Below are positions 45,430 through 59,640 of a DNA stretch of 64,000 nt, piece after piece. The stretch is from Hetaerina americana. Taxonomy: Eukaryota; Arthropoda; Insecta; Odonata; Calopterygidae. The stretch's first letter is position 1. Each line of letters begins with the position of its first letter. The stretch spans positions 1 through 64,000 of the forward strand of contig JAKTNV010000195.1 in assembly GCA_022747635.1 (NCBI GenBank), written 5' to 3'. The position numbers were made by a program, and so were the translations under genes. The notes beneath the pieces are model-generated. The model saw nothing but the letters and a program-made list of their open reading frames with translations, had not been told where the DNA came from and did no database searches.

Positions 45430-46620
45430 TAATCAGTGAGGTAGAACTGTATACACAGTGCACAAATTGCAAGGAACTTTTTCATGTTGCTTATTTTTAA
45501 AAGCCATAGCAATGCCTTTAATAACTGTTTATTCACCTTTTTAACATTTGTTTTGATCTAAGAGCAGTTTATTTATCAAGGTGTAGTCTGCATGTTTGCC
45601 AATTTGCACGTGCTATGGACTAATGCCATTGGATTAGGAGGACCCTGAATCCATCAGTCCTGCTTCCATTGAGTTTATCCTAGCAGTCCACTTTCTCACT
45701 CAACTAATAGCACTTTAAAAGGTTAGGAAAAAATTCCCAAACACATACCCTAGTTTGGTACCAGGGGATTTCATGAGATCAGGGAGACAGATCAATCCTC
45801 AAAGATCTCTAGCCTATCCTCAAACATGATAGGTCCTCCAACTAACCTTTTTCCGAAATAACCTTTGTTAACAATCAAATGCCCAACCAACTTATCACAT
45901 CACCTCAAGTCATACAACCCATACTTAAATCTCAACCTCTTCCCATTATCACTCCCATGCTTTGCAGTAAAACTAGATGCAAAATAATTGGTTTAAAAAC
46001 CAGAATCTAAACCTTATCCCTCACAGTTTTTAACTCTCTCATACCATTTCCTTACTCATGCACCTCCATGCACACAGTAATGTAATTTATCTTCTGAATC
46101 GCTGACTGCCATTCCCTTTCAAGTTAGATGTTGTGTCCCACCCCTCAATATGAGGGTCAATAATCACTTTATGCCTCATGTAAGGTACTTACATTGATTG
46201 GGATTTTTCCAAAACAAGATTTTACTTTTCTGTACATACATAACTGACCAACAAAGAAGAATACTAACATTGTAACAGTTTCCGCCAATATCAAACCATA
46301 TGCTCCATTCCTTATTACCTGTCCATAAAACAATGCAGATTCTGCAATGATCCTGATTACCTGGATAGGTTCCTTTCAAAGCTACACAATGTCCTTTTCA
46401 AAAGGACCCCTTTCCACCAAATCTTAAGATTTAAAAATAATAATAAATTTTCCATATTTAAACATTACTTCTGGAGACAAATGTTTAATGATGGTGGTTT
46501 TCAATATAGCAGATTCTTCACATATGGTAATCCCCTCGAAACCCACCACATTACATGTTATCCTGACCCTTCTAGAAATCCACCACCCAATTCTTCCTTA
46601 TGCATCCCTCTCCCTACCTA
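45430..46620. other. Intron of gene D, first part
   Basis: I see no gene. The AT-rich sequence has many short C-runs, similar in style to 38,580-40,100, but I could not align it with confidence. Confidence 0.4.
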
Positions 46621-47515
46621 TTTAGCAGTTCAATAAGTACCCATTTTAGAAATGAAGAAACCATTTTTCAAAAACATTTTTTTATTTTTCAACATATTCC
46701 CCTTTTAGAAAGATACACTTCTCCCAATGTTGCGGCCATTTTTTTAAACCCTCCAAGAAATAGGATTTGTCAAACTCCGAAATACACCTCTGTCTCGGCA
46801 ATAACTTCCTTGTTTGAGCTAATGTTTTTTCTGCCAGTAATTTCTTCATGTTTGGAAATACTAAAAAGTTGTAGGGAGCCAGATTGGGTTAATAAAGGAG
46901 GTTCAGAAGAAATTCATAATGTAGTTCATGCAATTTGGTGGCGAGAAATCCAGATCAGCTTGTCTTCCATGGGCAATTACAGCACACATCGGGCCGACAA
47001 TTTTTTCATTGCCAATTTATCATGTAAAATAGTAATTGCCATCCTGGTGGACACATCCACGGTCTCAGCTAATTTGTGAACTTCCATTTGTTGATCATCA
47101 AGAAACAACATATGGGCTTTTTTAATTATTTCCTTGGAGCCACATCTGTTGGGTATCCTGATAGCTCTTCATCAAAAGCAGATGTTTGCCCACATTTAAA
47201 TTCACTGAACCAATATCCATCTGTAATCGTAGATGGTGAAGTGTCCCAATAAACAGCATTGAACTTTGCTTTTATCTCCTCGTATTTCTTCTCATGCAAA
47301 AACAAAGATGAATTACCAAATTATACCACTCTTTTTCCATCTTAGCAAAAATCACAAAGCACGTCTATTTCAAATGCTGCCAAGTCCAAACTAACCATTA
47401 AAGCAGACTGAAATTTGTTTACCGGTCATTTGATAGATGTCAGCACACAATGAAATTATAAACTTCCCTCAGGAATGCCCTTTGTTATAAATTAGTACTT
47501 ATTGAACCACCCTCA
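46621..47515 (-). mobile_element. Internally deleted mariner element in gene D intron
   Basis: The ends match mariner inverted repeats: TTCAATAAGTAC on the left and TGAGGGTGGTTCAATAAGTA on the minus strand at the right, flanked by TA at 46619-46620 and 47516-47517. The minus strand encodes parts of a transposase: an N-terminal region ending TDGYWFSEFKCGQTSAFDEE, then after a gap LHELHYEFLLN and NLAPYNFLVFPNMKK, and the C-terminus EFDKSYFLEGLKKWPQHWEK. The third catalytic Asp position reads Asn (PYNF), and the first two are deleted. It is a different mariner lineage from the one at 37605. Confidence 0.8.
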
Positions 47516-47562
47516 TACATGAGAGAAATATGTATGAATATATATGTGACTAAGCACTAAAT

Positions 47563-49274
<1,712 letters not shown>

Positions 49275-50302
49275 AGAATGTGCAGAAGCAAGAATGTACA
49301 GGGAAAGATGCTGTAGGTAACCTTCTGAACATTTGTCAATTTGGTGAGCACCTTAAGAAAAGGATAGAATACATATGTGATATTTGATCGGAAGTATTTA
49401 AGTGTAAAAATGACATTGCAAGACATATCATTGTGATGCACACTCTGGGGAAATATAATCAATGCCAACAGTGCACCAGAAACTTCCAAAGATTGAGGCA
49501 ACTCAAAAGCCACATGTTAACACATGCTGAAGAAAGGCCATTTAAATGTGGAATATGTTGGAAAAGTTTTTCTCGAAGATGGATCTTGAAGAGACACCTG
49601 TTCACACATTCTAAGGAGAGTCCTCACAAATGTAAGGTCTGTGCGAAATCTTTTAATGAGAAACGTCTCCTTGGGAATCATGTGCTGACACATTCAGATG
49701 AAAGGCAGCATAAGTGTGATATATGTTCAAGAGTATTCTCAATGAAAAGAAGCCTAAGACAACACATCCTGACACACGCAGCTGATATGAGGCACAAATG
49801 TAATATATGTTCTAAAGAATTTTCTCTCAGTGGTAATCTGAAGGCACATATGAAGATACACGCCAGTGTAAGACCGTACAAGTGTGATATATGCTCAAAG
49901 GAATTTACTCACCTTAGAAATCTAAAGAGTCACATGTTGAGACACACTAATGAAAGACTCCACAGATGCAAAATTTGCTCAAAGGCATTTCCTGAAAATA
50001 GAGATCTAAGGAGACACATATTGACCCACACTGGCGAGAGGAAATACAAGTGTAATATGTGCTCAAAATCATTTGCTCTAAACAGTAATCTGAAGAAGCA
50101 CTTGTTGACACACGCTAATGAGAGATCTTACAAGTGTAAGTTTTGTCCAAAATCATTCAATCGCAAAGATTACCTGGATAATCATCTTCTGACTCATGCT
50201 GCTGAAAAGCCTTATAAGTGTACAATATGTTTGAAGGCATTTAATGATAAAAGTAACCTTAGGAGGCATATGAAGGTGCATGAAGCAGTAGACACCGACT
50301 AA
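49275..50302 (+). pseudogene. Gene D zinc-finger exon, with TGA at a finger-1 cysteine
   Basis: After an ATTTAG acceptor the frame reads an acidic lead-in and then YICDI, TGA (49385-49387), SEVFKCKNDIARHIIVMH. The TGA stands exactly where the second zinc-binding Cys of finger 1 (TGT/TGC) belongs. Ten intact C2H2 fingers follow without interruption from NQCQQC to YKCTIC, ending EAVDTD and TAA at 50300-50302. If an internal ATG (49436) were used, a finger-only protein of about 288 residues lacking the ZAD could be made. Linkers between fingers are variable (AEERP, SKESP, TGERK), unlike the uniform TGEKP of gene C, so D is an older lineage. A tandem acceptor (TTAGAG) offers two frames. Confidence 0.8.
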
Positions 50303-50458
50303 AGTGCCCTGATAACACACACATCTATCACCCAAGGGGAACCAAAATGACCAATAATTGAAGTGCAATAGAACACTGACCTCTGTATGAAATTTGAAAA
50401 GTTGCTTGCATCAATTCCCTCACATTAACTGGAATCCATCATAAAACACTAATAACAC

Positions 50459-50514
50459 AATAAAAATGTAACTGTGTACATACTATCCTGTAGTGTTGTG
50501 ATTTTCTCAATAAA
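50459..50514 (+). terminator. Candidate poly(A) signals of gene D
   Basis: AATAAA hexamers occur at 50459-50464 and 50509-50514, about 160 and 210 bp after the stop codon, a plausible 3' UTR length. Confidence 0.5.
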
Positions 50515-50529
50515 ATATGATAGAATACA

Positions 50530-51480
50530 TCACTTTATACTTTTCTTTTATGATTACATCGATTTATTAAAGAACTCTTTCATCCGTTTAAATTAAAATA
50601 CCATAATCATCAATTTAGCATATTTTCAATTTAATTACATTGTTTATGAAAAATGAATTTTCATGTTTTTGGTGTACTTAACAATGAATCAACCATGAGG
50701 CTTCCATGGCCATGTTTTTACTCTGTAGCCCTTTAATAAACCGTTTTGGGAAGCTGTGGGAATGGAACTTTCACCTATGCAGGAATAGTCCGACGGTCAA
50801 GAGGCATGTATACGTCGTAAAACTTTGAGAAGAAAATTTCAGAGAAATAGCTGTGAGAAGTCTAACATTCATGAAGGCAGGCAGTGCAACTTGATTCATA
50901 TGTGGTGTTGGAAAGAATTCAATCATGGTAATGCTTGCATATGAATGGCTTTCAATTTATTTTGGGGTGTTCTTTAGCCGGAACTTTACGATACAGAAGT
51001 GGCCAGAGGAGGTAACTAAAGCATTGAAAAATATTTTTGTCAGCAGCAACCATTGTAAATTCAAAGTGGTATGGGTTTTTGGGTTTATGGATTTTTAATT
51101 GGCAAATTAAGTAAATTTCTTACTGATAGAGGAGAACACTTGTATTTAAACCAACATTACAATGACTATCATCAAATGCTAAAATTAAATAAAATACTGA
51201 ACCAAGAACTATGTTGATTTTCTCTGAAAATTAATTCAAACTTATAATAATAGGGTTAATTCCAAATTATTTAATGAACTTAGTGACATGAATTAAAAAG
51301 GCATTTACACTTGATAGCAGGAGAAAAACCAAATTTGTTGAATGTTTCAAATATTCAAATCAGCCATCTATTGAGGATTAGTGAAAAACAGTTTCCATTT
51401 GCAAAAGTTAGCATACCAATTTCTACCAGGGAAGTGTTTTGTCACTAGAGTAGATCCAGACCTACACCAACACATGTTGC
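50530..51480. other. Spacer between gene D and unit C relics
   Basis: I see no gene. A slightly GC-richer patch at 50,700-50,830 was not identified. From about 51,480 the sequence matches 6,735 onward. Confidence 0.4.
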
Positions 51481-51652
51481 AAATGGCATTTACAAATTGC
51501 CAACTGAAAAAAGTTATTTGCATTTTGATTTTACATATTCTTGATACATATCAACTGATAGTTCATAATTACTCAAAAGGAAACACTGAGGGCAGTGAAA
51601 AGGCTTTTGCTGATGAGAAAGTATACCCACAACGGTGATGAGACCATCTTAT

Positions 51653-51777
51653 CTTGTTCCAGCAACTGATCCTTTCCCGGGCATCCTTCATCCTATCCGA
51701 ATCTTAGTTATACACTTATCCTTAATTTCCAATTCTTAATTTAAAAACAAGCAGAATTCTCCATTATTCGAAGGGTC
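51653..51777 (-). pseudogene. Linker exon 4 relic (left of unit C)
   Basis: It is the counterpart of 6920-7043, with the same lost donor (GT to AT) but an acceptor region closer to normal (CTTGCAG). Stops interrupt the frame. The flanking AAATGGCATTTACAAATTGC segment is shared with 6,750, confirming the block duplication. Confidence 0.55.
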
Positions 51778-52065
51778 CTGCAAGATCAAAGAAAAGCATT
51801 ACATCTGCAAAGATAGTTTCATAACTCCATAGTTATAACGACTGATAGAATTGTTTACGTTCTCCTAATCACTACTGCAGACTGAGGTATATAAACTGCA
51901 GTCATTAATGGTCACAATAACTCAAGTGAGGTGATAGGATAACAAAATAGAAAGTGCAAATACATTTTAAGAGGGAAGATCATAAAAATTCAAATGGCTA
52001 AGTTCAACTGTGAACAATACTGATGTCAAAGCACAGATTGCTAATTATGCAAGCAACATGAATAT

Positions 52066-52270
52066 ATATGCTCACCAAATTCTCTGCTTCACCATTGCTG
52101 GACCAGTCAGCTTGAATTGATTTGAGCATTGGCAATTCTACATCCTTTACAGGAGCAACAGAGCAACCACTACGAGTGTCAACCTCCCCTTTGACAAGGA
52201 TCACATCATAACGAACATTCAGTCTTATTCTTTTCAGCATCATTGGCAATTGCATCATCAGCAATCTATT
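52066..52270 (-). pseudogene. Linker exon 3 relic (left of unit C)
   Basis: The minus frame reads VILVKGEVDTRSGCSVAPVK, then DVELPMLKSIQADWSSNGEA, ending at GTGAGC. It is open for most of its length and is the uninterrupted counterpart of 7332-7497. No finger exon follows on this strand before gene D. Confidence 0.6.
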
Positions 52271-52584
52271 TTCAACCAGAAAACTGAGACAGCATAAAAA
52301 TGGCAGACATTTAGCACTTTAATAATGGCAGATGATAAAAATTTCAAAAAAAAAAGATTATCACACCGACATATCTTTTGAGCTTTTTGAAAACTGAGCA
52401 GCTGTAGAAAATCTAATTAATATCAAAGACTTCAATAATTAACTTTGGGAAACAATATTTTTTAAAAACTGCAATGCATTGTTGCTGAATTCTTTGAACT
52501 AAATCTTGACCTTGTTGTCACCAATAGCCACCATGAAATTTCTTCATGTGGCCACTTTATAACTGTCATTTATCCCAAATGCTG

Positions 52585-53200
52585 TTATTTGATGCATATG
52601 ATTAACAGATGCCACAGGGTATGGACCTCATTGTTGTCCTCTGGTGGGGTGGTCCATGTGGCCGGGCTTGCTGAACAGTGCTGCAAACTTCTTCTCCGTG
52701 CCATCATTGGTGCTGGTGGTAGTGGCATTACAGGTTTTGCTGACTTACCGGGCTGGATTTGCAATTGCCTAATGGTCTGCATCTCTTGAGATAAGGCCTG
52801 AAATTTTGTCTGCAGGGCTGGAGCCAATGGGGGTGGATCCTGCTCCCCCATGCTCAGCTTTGGTGACTTGTTCCTTGGTTCAGGAGATGGTGAAGACATG
52901 CTTGGCTGTGGATGGGATGTATGTCTAACTTCTGGATGCTTTGCTTGTTCCCGGGTGTTTCTTGGACTGAAGATGGGTGAGGTCAATTGGTTTGACATGT
53001 GCATGGTGGGGTAACCACCACATACAATGGAGAGAACTGGAGGCACTCTCCCTCTCAGAACCTATTCCACCAACTGACCAACTCAGGCCTTGTCTCACCT
53101 ATATATCCACCTGGTTCCCAAATCTGAGGCTGAGCAGACTGGATTTGGGAGCCCCCATCATAACCACCGCTGAGCATTAGGGAGCAGGAGCCACCCGCAT
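52585..53200 (-). other. Unidentified GC-richer open frame
   Basis: A minus-strand frame of about 150 codons is rich in Pro and Ser (HPQPSMSSPSPEPRNKSPKL), with a short helical part (ALQTKFQALSQEMQTIRQLQ). The composition differs from the flanks, like the coiled-coil copies at 3,480 and 23,985, and it abuts a SINE. It may be a fragment of a retrocopied host gene or of a retroelement ORF1; I do not recognise it. Confidence 0.3.
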
Positions 53201-53221
53201 GGGCTCTAGCCCTGCAGACAC

Positions 53222-53432
53222 AATTTCAGGCCTTATCTGGATATTTGGAGGCTATTGGGGGCCAGTTCCTTTCTCTGCTCCGGTTACGATTTCCGATGAA
53301 GACCTGGTACCCAAAAATCACTTAACCTTTAATGGAAATGCAGGTGTACAGAGCGCCTTGGCTGGGACTTGAACCCGGGACCCTCCAGTCAGCAGTCCAA
53401 TGCTCTACCAACTGGACTACAGCAACCCACAC
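53222..53432 (-). mobile_element. tRNA-derived SINE (same family as 22672)
   Basis: On the minus strand it has GGGTTCAAGTCCC (B box) and a TGGTAGAGC A box, then the body with AAAGGAACTGGCCCCC. A CATA and AT simple repeat follows its head end at 53,431-53,494. Confidence 0.75.

Positions 53433-53494
<62 letters not shown>
53431..53494. repeat. (CATA)n/(AT)n microsatellite
   Basis: A short CATA run passes into about 50 bp of pure AT, directly beside the SINE head. Confidence 0.9.
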
Positions 53495-53498
<4 letters not shown>

Positions 53499-53989
53499 GT
53501 AGTTATTAAGGAAAGAAAGAAGAGTTTGGGTAGGGGAGTTTTGAGGGGAGAAGATCTATGTGTGGAATAGGAAATTGACAAGGTGGTAGGAGGACATTTA
53601 AGTGATGACTGAAAATGGACATGATACAATCACCCAATTATGTGGCATCTCATACTTTTTAGGTTTATGCATGTGTTAGTATGTCTGCATGAGTGTACAT
53701 TATTGTATATGTGTGCTAGTATTACGGTTAGTGTGTTTTTCTCCGCATAGGTGAATGTTTTTGATAGGGTTTTGTTATGCATATATATGTATATAATCGC
53801 ATTTGTTACTGTATTTTTGATAATAATTATATGTGTTAGTATTTCCCATCTACCCTGAAATTTTTAAGTATATCATTCTTTTGGAAATGTTGTTAACTCT
53901 TTGATAGTTAAGAGATTTGAGAGAAAATGCTGATTTTCATTGGAAACATTGGCTTATATTACAGCTATGTTGTAACGATGAAATACTGA

Positions 53990-54520
53990 AATAAACTGTA
54001 GTCCATAATTTAATGCCTGGTTATGTTGAAACATTATAATAAGTAATACAATTCAAGTAATATCAGAATATAAAATTTCACCTGTGATTTTTGGAGGGGG
54101 CAATTTTGCACAAAACTTTTCAATTACTATTTATTTAATTTTAAAAGAGTATGTATGATACCTTTAAGGATTCTCTTTTACACGTACTTCATTTAGTCAA
54201 GACTTCACTCTTGATGAGAATGATTATATTAAATGCTGTCCAGGCTGGCAATACAACTGATCTGAAACAATTGCTTGCCGAAACCAACTTAAGTCCATAT
54301 TTTAATGACTAATGGTGTTGACATAACATAAAAGGTAACACAATTCATGTAAAATGAGGATATAAAATCACTATTGCCATTTTTTGAGGGAGAAATTGCA
54401 CACAAAACTCTAATTGCTATTTATATTACATCAAAATTCTATGTATACTGTCAGTAAGGCTCTTAAATCACAGTTACCTTGTTTGATCAACACTTCTTTC
54501 TAAATAAGAATTAAAATGGT
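53990..54520. repeat. Diverged tandem duplication, period about 300 bp
   Basis: The stretch from 53,990 (AGTCCATAATTTAATG, AATATAAAATTTCACC, GAGGGGGCAATTTTGCAC) repeats from 54,290 in the same order with many substitutions. I see no coding potential. Confidence 0.6.
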
Positions 54521-55361
54521 AATTGAAGACCCCTATCATATGATTTTTCCCAGTTGTATTATTTTCAAAAGATATTTGTTTAAAGCTGGTTACACCTGTC
54601 AACTCAAATTAATTTTATTAACCTATGAAGGCAGCAATGCATTTTCAATGAGATGGCCCCCAAGTGTATAATGTGAACATTCCGAAAATATTTATGATAT
54701 ATTTGCAGTACCCACTACCCCTGTAAAGAGTTATTCTATCATAAGTTTGCGAACTTTAAATTTATTTCATTGGTCACATTTTTAAAAGTTTTTCTGCTCC
54801 TCAGTTTACCCTAGGAAGCTATTTGAATCTATTGAGATGTATGTTTAATTCAATAAAAAAGAGTAGGCTGATAACCAATGCAGATTTGCTAGTAGAACAC
54901 AAATAATATTAATCTTCCGAAACATTTCTGGTGATATATCTCCTCATCACCCATTTGCAGGTAAAAGGACAATTCATTCATTCTGCATATTTTAAGAAAT
55001 GGAAGTATTTGGACCAGTTCTAATGCATTAGAAACACAAGTTCAACAAGGCGCTGCTATGGAATTTAAGTGATGTATCTAATTTCTTCATTAGGGATGAT
55101 CTGTTATTTCAATGGAATTGCAGGAATACAGCTGCTTTAATGAGGAAAAACCTCATTTAGATAAAGAATTTCCTAAGGATATAAAATGGAATGATACAAT
55201 TGGGTAAGGTGAAATATTCTGTACCTGGCCCATAGTTGGTATTCCAAACCAAGAAAAATATAGGGTTTCTGTCTGGACACATATGTCCTTAGACCGGTTT
55301 CAACTTAATTTCACAAGTAGTTTGTTTACGCATATTGTTGCAGTACATGGATAATATAATT
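54521..55361. other. AT-rich spacer, no gene seen
   Basis: There are only short shadow frames. No alignment to the other units was recognised until 55,362, where the LRR-like block begins. Confidence 0.45.
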
Positions 55362-57050
55362 CCTGTTGAAATGAATAAACTTAAATTTCTTGCAACCCTA
55401 GAATTCTTTAATATGGATGCATTTATCCCTGAGGAAATTAATCCAAAGTTAACAGAATGTAAAGGGCTCAACTCCTTCAATATGAACCATTAAAAAGTAA
55501 GAAGCATAATTAAAACATGATCTTATACCCCTTGGAAATAATCCACTCGAAGGATGGCCATAAGGTGAAGCAATACATAAAACATCAAATGGCCATGTTT
55601 TTATTATAAGAAAAGGTGCAAAATGACTTTTACAAGGAATTAGGGATGGGTAATCTCTGGGCAAGGAGAGTGCTGCATTTGCTGAAAGCCATTTACAAGA
55701 AAATGTCCAAACAAATTTAGCAGCAATGTTTCAACAATTCAAGAGGAAATTGACCTATTTTTTACTACGTACTTTCACAATATATGAGATATGGCTCCAA
55801 AGACTACTAGCAAGAAACAAAACATTCATCAAAGCATTGAATGAAAACCAGTTTTAGTGCCAAAGATACCCAAGTAGTAAAATCTGGTTTGGCAAAGCAC
55901 CTTTATATCCAATCCCATTCGGAACCCAAAATTTTGAATGTCTAGATATGTGAACCTTCTAGGCAGTCCTCCTATTTCCCCTTCTTCCATCAAGAGATGG
56001 TTCTCATGACAGAAATACTACAATGTCACTTTATCCTAAAGGCAAATTCCACAGAAGGTAACATCGTTCCAATGCCTATTTTGGTGCAGAGACAGAACCT
56101 TTAGTCTTAAAGCTACAATTTAATGAAATTAATAAGGTTTTGGTCCAGCACAAAATGCATCAAAACAGCAGATAAACAAAGTTTTTAAAGCCTATATTTT
56201 GGCAGTAAGAAAACCAATATCAAATGCTTCCAGTTTGGCAAAGGGAATTTATATCCAAACCCAGTTATTCAAACCCTTATAATGAATAATTTATATAGGA
56301 GAAAGGAGGTAATCTAGCTCAAAATGTCTAGATAGGTAAAATTTCTCATCGACCCCCCTTTTTTCAGCTCTTCCATAAATACAGGGTGTTCCGGACTGAA
56401 ATACCTCAATTTCTCATTACTGTGAATAAAACTTCAGCAGAATGTAACTGGGTCCTAATCACTTTCTTTGTGCACAACCAGGTACTCCAAACTCTTAAAA
56501 TCCTAAGGATGACATCTGCAATGCATTCTCCAAGATCATCCACCAAGAACCAGGGAATACCTTCAATGCATTCCAGTATTAACATAGGGGCATTTATGTA
56601 AATATACCTTTACTTCTTCCTAACCAAATGCTGTGTGATATAGACAGATGCCTTGTTTCATCTTACTTTCATAGGTATCATGCAACAATTCATTCTGCAC
56701 CAATAAACATTCGTCAACAAACCATGCCCAACTTTGCATATTTTTTCTTCAGCAACATTCTAAACATCGAAACCAGCCCACCTTAGGCTTTCCACACTTA
56801 CTGAAGGGCCGAAGAGAAAACATACATTCCAATGTCTCGTTGACAATAAAATTTCTTTTTTCTCTTGGACAACCAACTTTGCAAAATCTTTATCTCATCA
56901 TCGTATTCCTCAAGGAAATAAAAAGCAGGTATATTTCTAAGCAAAAAGGCATGAGGCAAGTGTTTTGGCTTGTACAAACTGAACTTAGTAGATAGTACTG
57001 AATTGAACTTATTAATAACTATCCTAGCATGATTGATGTACAAATAGATG
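55362..57050 (-). pseudogene. Decayed LRR/F-box-like coding block, unit C
   Basis: It is collinear with 9525-10322 and 26905-28050. Readable minus-strand parts are HARIVINKFNSVLSTKFSLY, FLEEYDDEIKILQSWLSKRK and IPWFLVDDLGECIADVIL, the last matching VPWFLVNNFRDCIADIIF of unit B. Stops and frameshifts are frequent. The blocks show that a non-zinc-finger gene was part of the duplicated unit. Confidence 0.45.

Positions 57051-57052
<2 letters not shown>

Positions 57053-57108
<56 letters not shown>
57053..57108. repeat. (AT)n microsatellite
   Basis: A pure AT run of about 56 bp lies between the LRR-like block and the 3' flank of the unit C finger exon. Confidence 0.95.
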
Positions 57109-57110
<2 letters not shown>

Positions 57111-57350
57111 ATTATTTTTTATTTAAAAAATTATATAAAACAGGACAATGTCACTGTTAAAGAGTTATAATTTATGTTTTACAATTGGTTTTTCCAGAGT
57201 GCAAGTGAATATTTGGGAAGAGTTAAGGAATAACAAATAATTCTCAGCAGTCTAATGCACTTAATACACAATTTTATGTAGCCTAAGCACTCTTCTATTC
57301 ACAATGCTCCAGGTAGTGAATGATTATTGACATATCTTACATTTTTATGA

Positions 57351-58753
57351 TCATTTTGCAGAGTGTGTCATCATGTGCGATATTAGACGACTACGCTGAA
57401 TGAATGCCTTTGAACACATATGGCACTTGTGTGGCTTTTCTCCAGTGTGTGTCAGCATGTGCCTCTTTAGTTGACTACTCTGAATGAATGCTTTCGAACA
57501 CATTGTGCACTTGATAGGCTTTTCTCCAGTGTGTGTCATTATGTTTGCCTTCAGTTCGCCATTCTGGGTGAATGCTTTTGGGCAGATGTTGCATTTGTGT
57601 GGTTTCTCCCCAGTGTGTGTCAACATGTGCCTCTTTAGATGACTACTTAGAATAAATGCTTTTGAACACAGGATGCACGAGTGCAGGTTTTCACCAGTGT
57701 GTGTCTTTATGTGTGACTTTAGTTCACCACTTTGGATGAAAGCTTTTGAACAGATGTTGCACTTGTATGGCTTTTCCCCAGTGTGTTTCAACATGTGCCT
57801 CTTTAGTTGAGTACTTATAATGAATGCTTTTGAACACAGGCTGCACGGGTGTGGCCTTTCACCAGAGTGTGTCTTTATGTGTGACTTAAGTCCACCACTC
57901 TGGGTGAATGCTTTTGAACAGATTTTGCACTTGTGCGGCCTTACACCAGTGTGTGTCAGTATGTGCTTCTTTTGATTACCGCTAAAAGCAAAGGCTTTTG
58001 AACAAAAGGCACACTTGTATGGCTTTTCACCAGTGTGTGTAATCATGTGTAAATTTAGGTTACCTCTGGAAGTGAATCCTTTTGAACAGACTTTACACTT
58101 GTGTGGTTTTTCACCAGTATGTATCATCATGTGTGACTTTAGATGACTTTTCTGAGAGAATGCCTTTGAACAGATGTTGCATTTGTATGGCTTTTCGCCA
58201 GCATGTGTCAACATATGACCCTTTAGACAACTTCTTGTAGCAAATGGTTTGGAACAAATATTACACTTGTGTTGTTTTTCACCAGTGTGTGTTAGCATGT
58301 GCCTTTTTAAGTGACTCTTGGTAATAAATGTTTTGGAACAGATCTCACAGCTGTGTGGCCTTTCTACAGTATGTGTCAGCATGTGCCTCTGTAAAAGTAT
58401 CTTTCCAGCTCAAACTTTTGAACACAATGCACATTTGAATGGCCTTTCCTCAGTGTGCGTTGACATGTGAATTTTCAGTTTACTGAAATTTAGAAAGTTT
58501 TTGGAGCATAAATCACATTGGTGCGTTTTCTTAAGAGCATGCACTAATTTGACATGACTTGCAAGGTCATGTTTTCTCTTAAATACCTCCAAACAAACAT
58601 CACACTTGAATTGCATCACCTTGTTAAGGTGCACATGCATTACATGATCTTTGAGAAGGTCCCTTTGTTCAAATACCTTGTTGCAAATTTTACACACATT
58701 CAGTTGAGTGGATGAAGCATCTTCTCCTGCATCATCCTGTTTTTGGTATTTAT
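57351..58753 (-). pseudogene. Unit C zinc-finger exon with one stop codon
   Basis: The longest finger array in the window, 16 fingers in one frame. After a TTTCAG acceptor (phase 1) come CKICNKVF, FKCDVC and HQCDLC. Finger 4 (FKCALCSKV) is cut by TGA at 58410-58412; the same frame then continues with RHMLTH and twelve further fingers from HSCEIC to HKCHMC, ending THSAK and a stop at 57351. In the fourth-to-last region one finger has Asn for its first His (ELKANIMTH). Most linkers are TGEKP, the strong DNA-binding type. Adjacent fingers are very similar to each other, suggesting recent internal expansion. Apart from the one TGA the exon is undamaged. Confidence 0.85.
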
Positions 58754-59516
58754 CTGAAAGATTTGAAGTATAAGTAGATATTCATTAAAAAAGGTGCATA
58801 CATTTATACAATCATACATCTACTCTTGCCTGTACATACTCATCAGTCTAAATATGTATGTTAGCAATGTCAGTTGCAATAAAATCCCAGGAACAAGCAT
58901 CTGTCTTCACTTATTGCTGATCTGAATTAGGCCTTTTAGCACTTTGTCTTTTACCTTCATCAGAGTCAAAGTTGCTGTTGTTTCAAACAAAAGCAAGAAA
59001 TACTTTACTAAGAAATAATAGAAACCAATAGAAAGAAAATAGTTTAACTGTAAATAATGGACATGTAAAAACAACAAATGAATGGCATTGACATCTTTCA
59101 CATGATATTTAGATCTTACTTAGGATAAAACATAAGATATTGAAATGGATAATGGTTGATTTTGGTTATATCATTATAATTCTAAACTGATAACATCTAA
59201 AATCAGAATAATCAAGCAAAATTAAGGCATGGCTTGAAAACACAGCAAAATTAATTAAAGATCTAGTCTGAGTAGCTATATAAATAATACTAAATACATT
59301 AATAAATAATTGCAAATTGATGATAACATTATCATCTTTTTTGCAGTTTATTATAATATTTTAAATGGCCTTTCAGTTATATTTAAAACAATTTTCAAAA
59401 GTTAATGCAGTTTTTCACAATACATTAGAAGTACTGCAGGGGTTAATCACCAATAGTTCTTTACACCAGAAATAAGCTAAGATGAAGAGATAGCACAGTC
59501 CTTCAGCTTTCCTTAC
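58754..59516 (-). other. Intron of unit C, shortened
   Basis: I see no gene. Compared with unit B about 1.4 kb is missing, because sequence equivalent to 29,570 is joined directly to the equivalent of 30,945. The uninterrupted Penelope target site is near 58,922. Confidence 0.55.
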
Positions 59517-59640
59517 CTTCTTCCTGCAATACCTTCTCTCCCAGTCTTACTTTCATCTGAGGTATATCAGCATCACAATCATCGTTTATCTCCACTTCCT
59601 CCTCAGAGGGCATATTTACTTCTGCATTTGCCAAATGATC
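59517..59640 (-). pseudogene. Unit C linker exon 4
   Basis: An intact 124-nt exon in the standard phase: DHLANAEVNMPSEEEVEIND, DCDADIPQMKVRLGEK and LQEE, between CTTGCAG and GTAAGG. It would join the damaged finger exon 57351-58753. ZAD exons for this unit are not in the window and may lie beyond 64,000. Confidence 0.75.

Noticed and set aside
49385..49387. UGA read as selenocysteine at a zinc-binding position
   Set aside because: Zinc-finger selenoproteins of this type are not known, no SECIS-like structure was sought or seen, and sister exons show unrelated stops, so a nonsense mutation is simpler.
52320..52580. LINE endonuclease fragment
   Set aside because: A vague similarity around a LDLVVTN-like string needs several frame changes; not strong enough to list.
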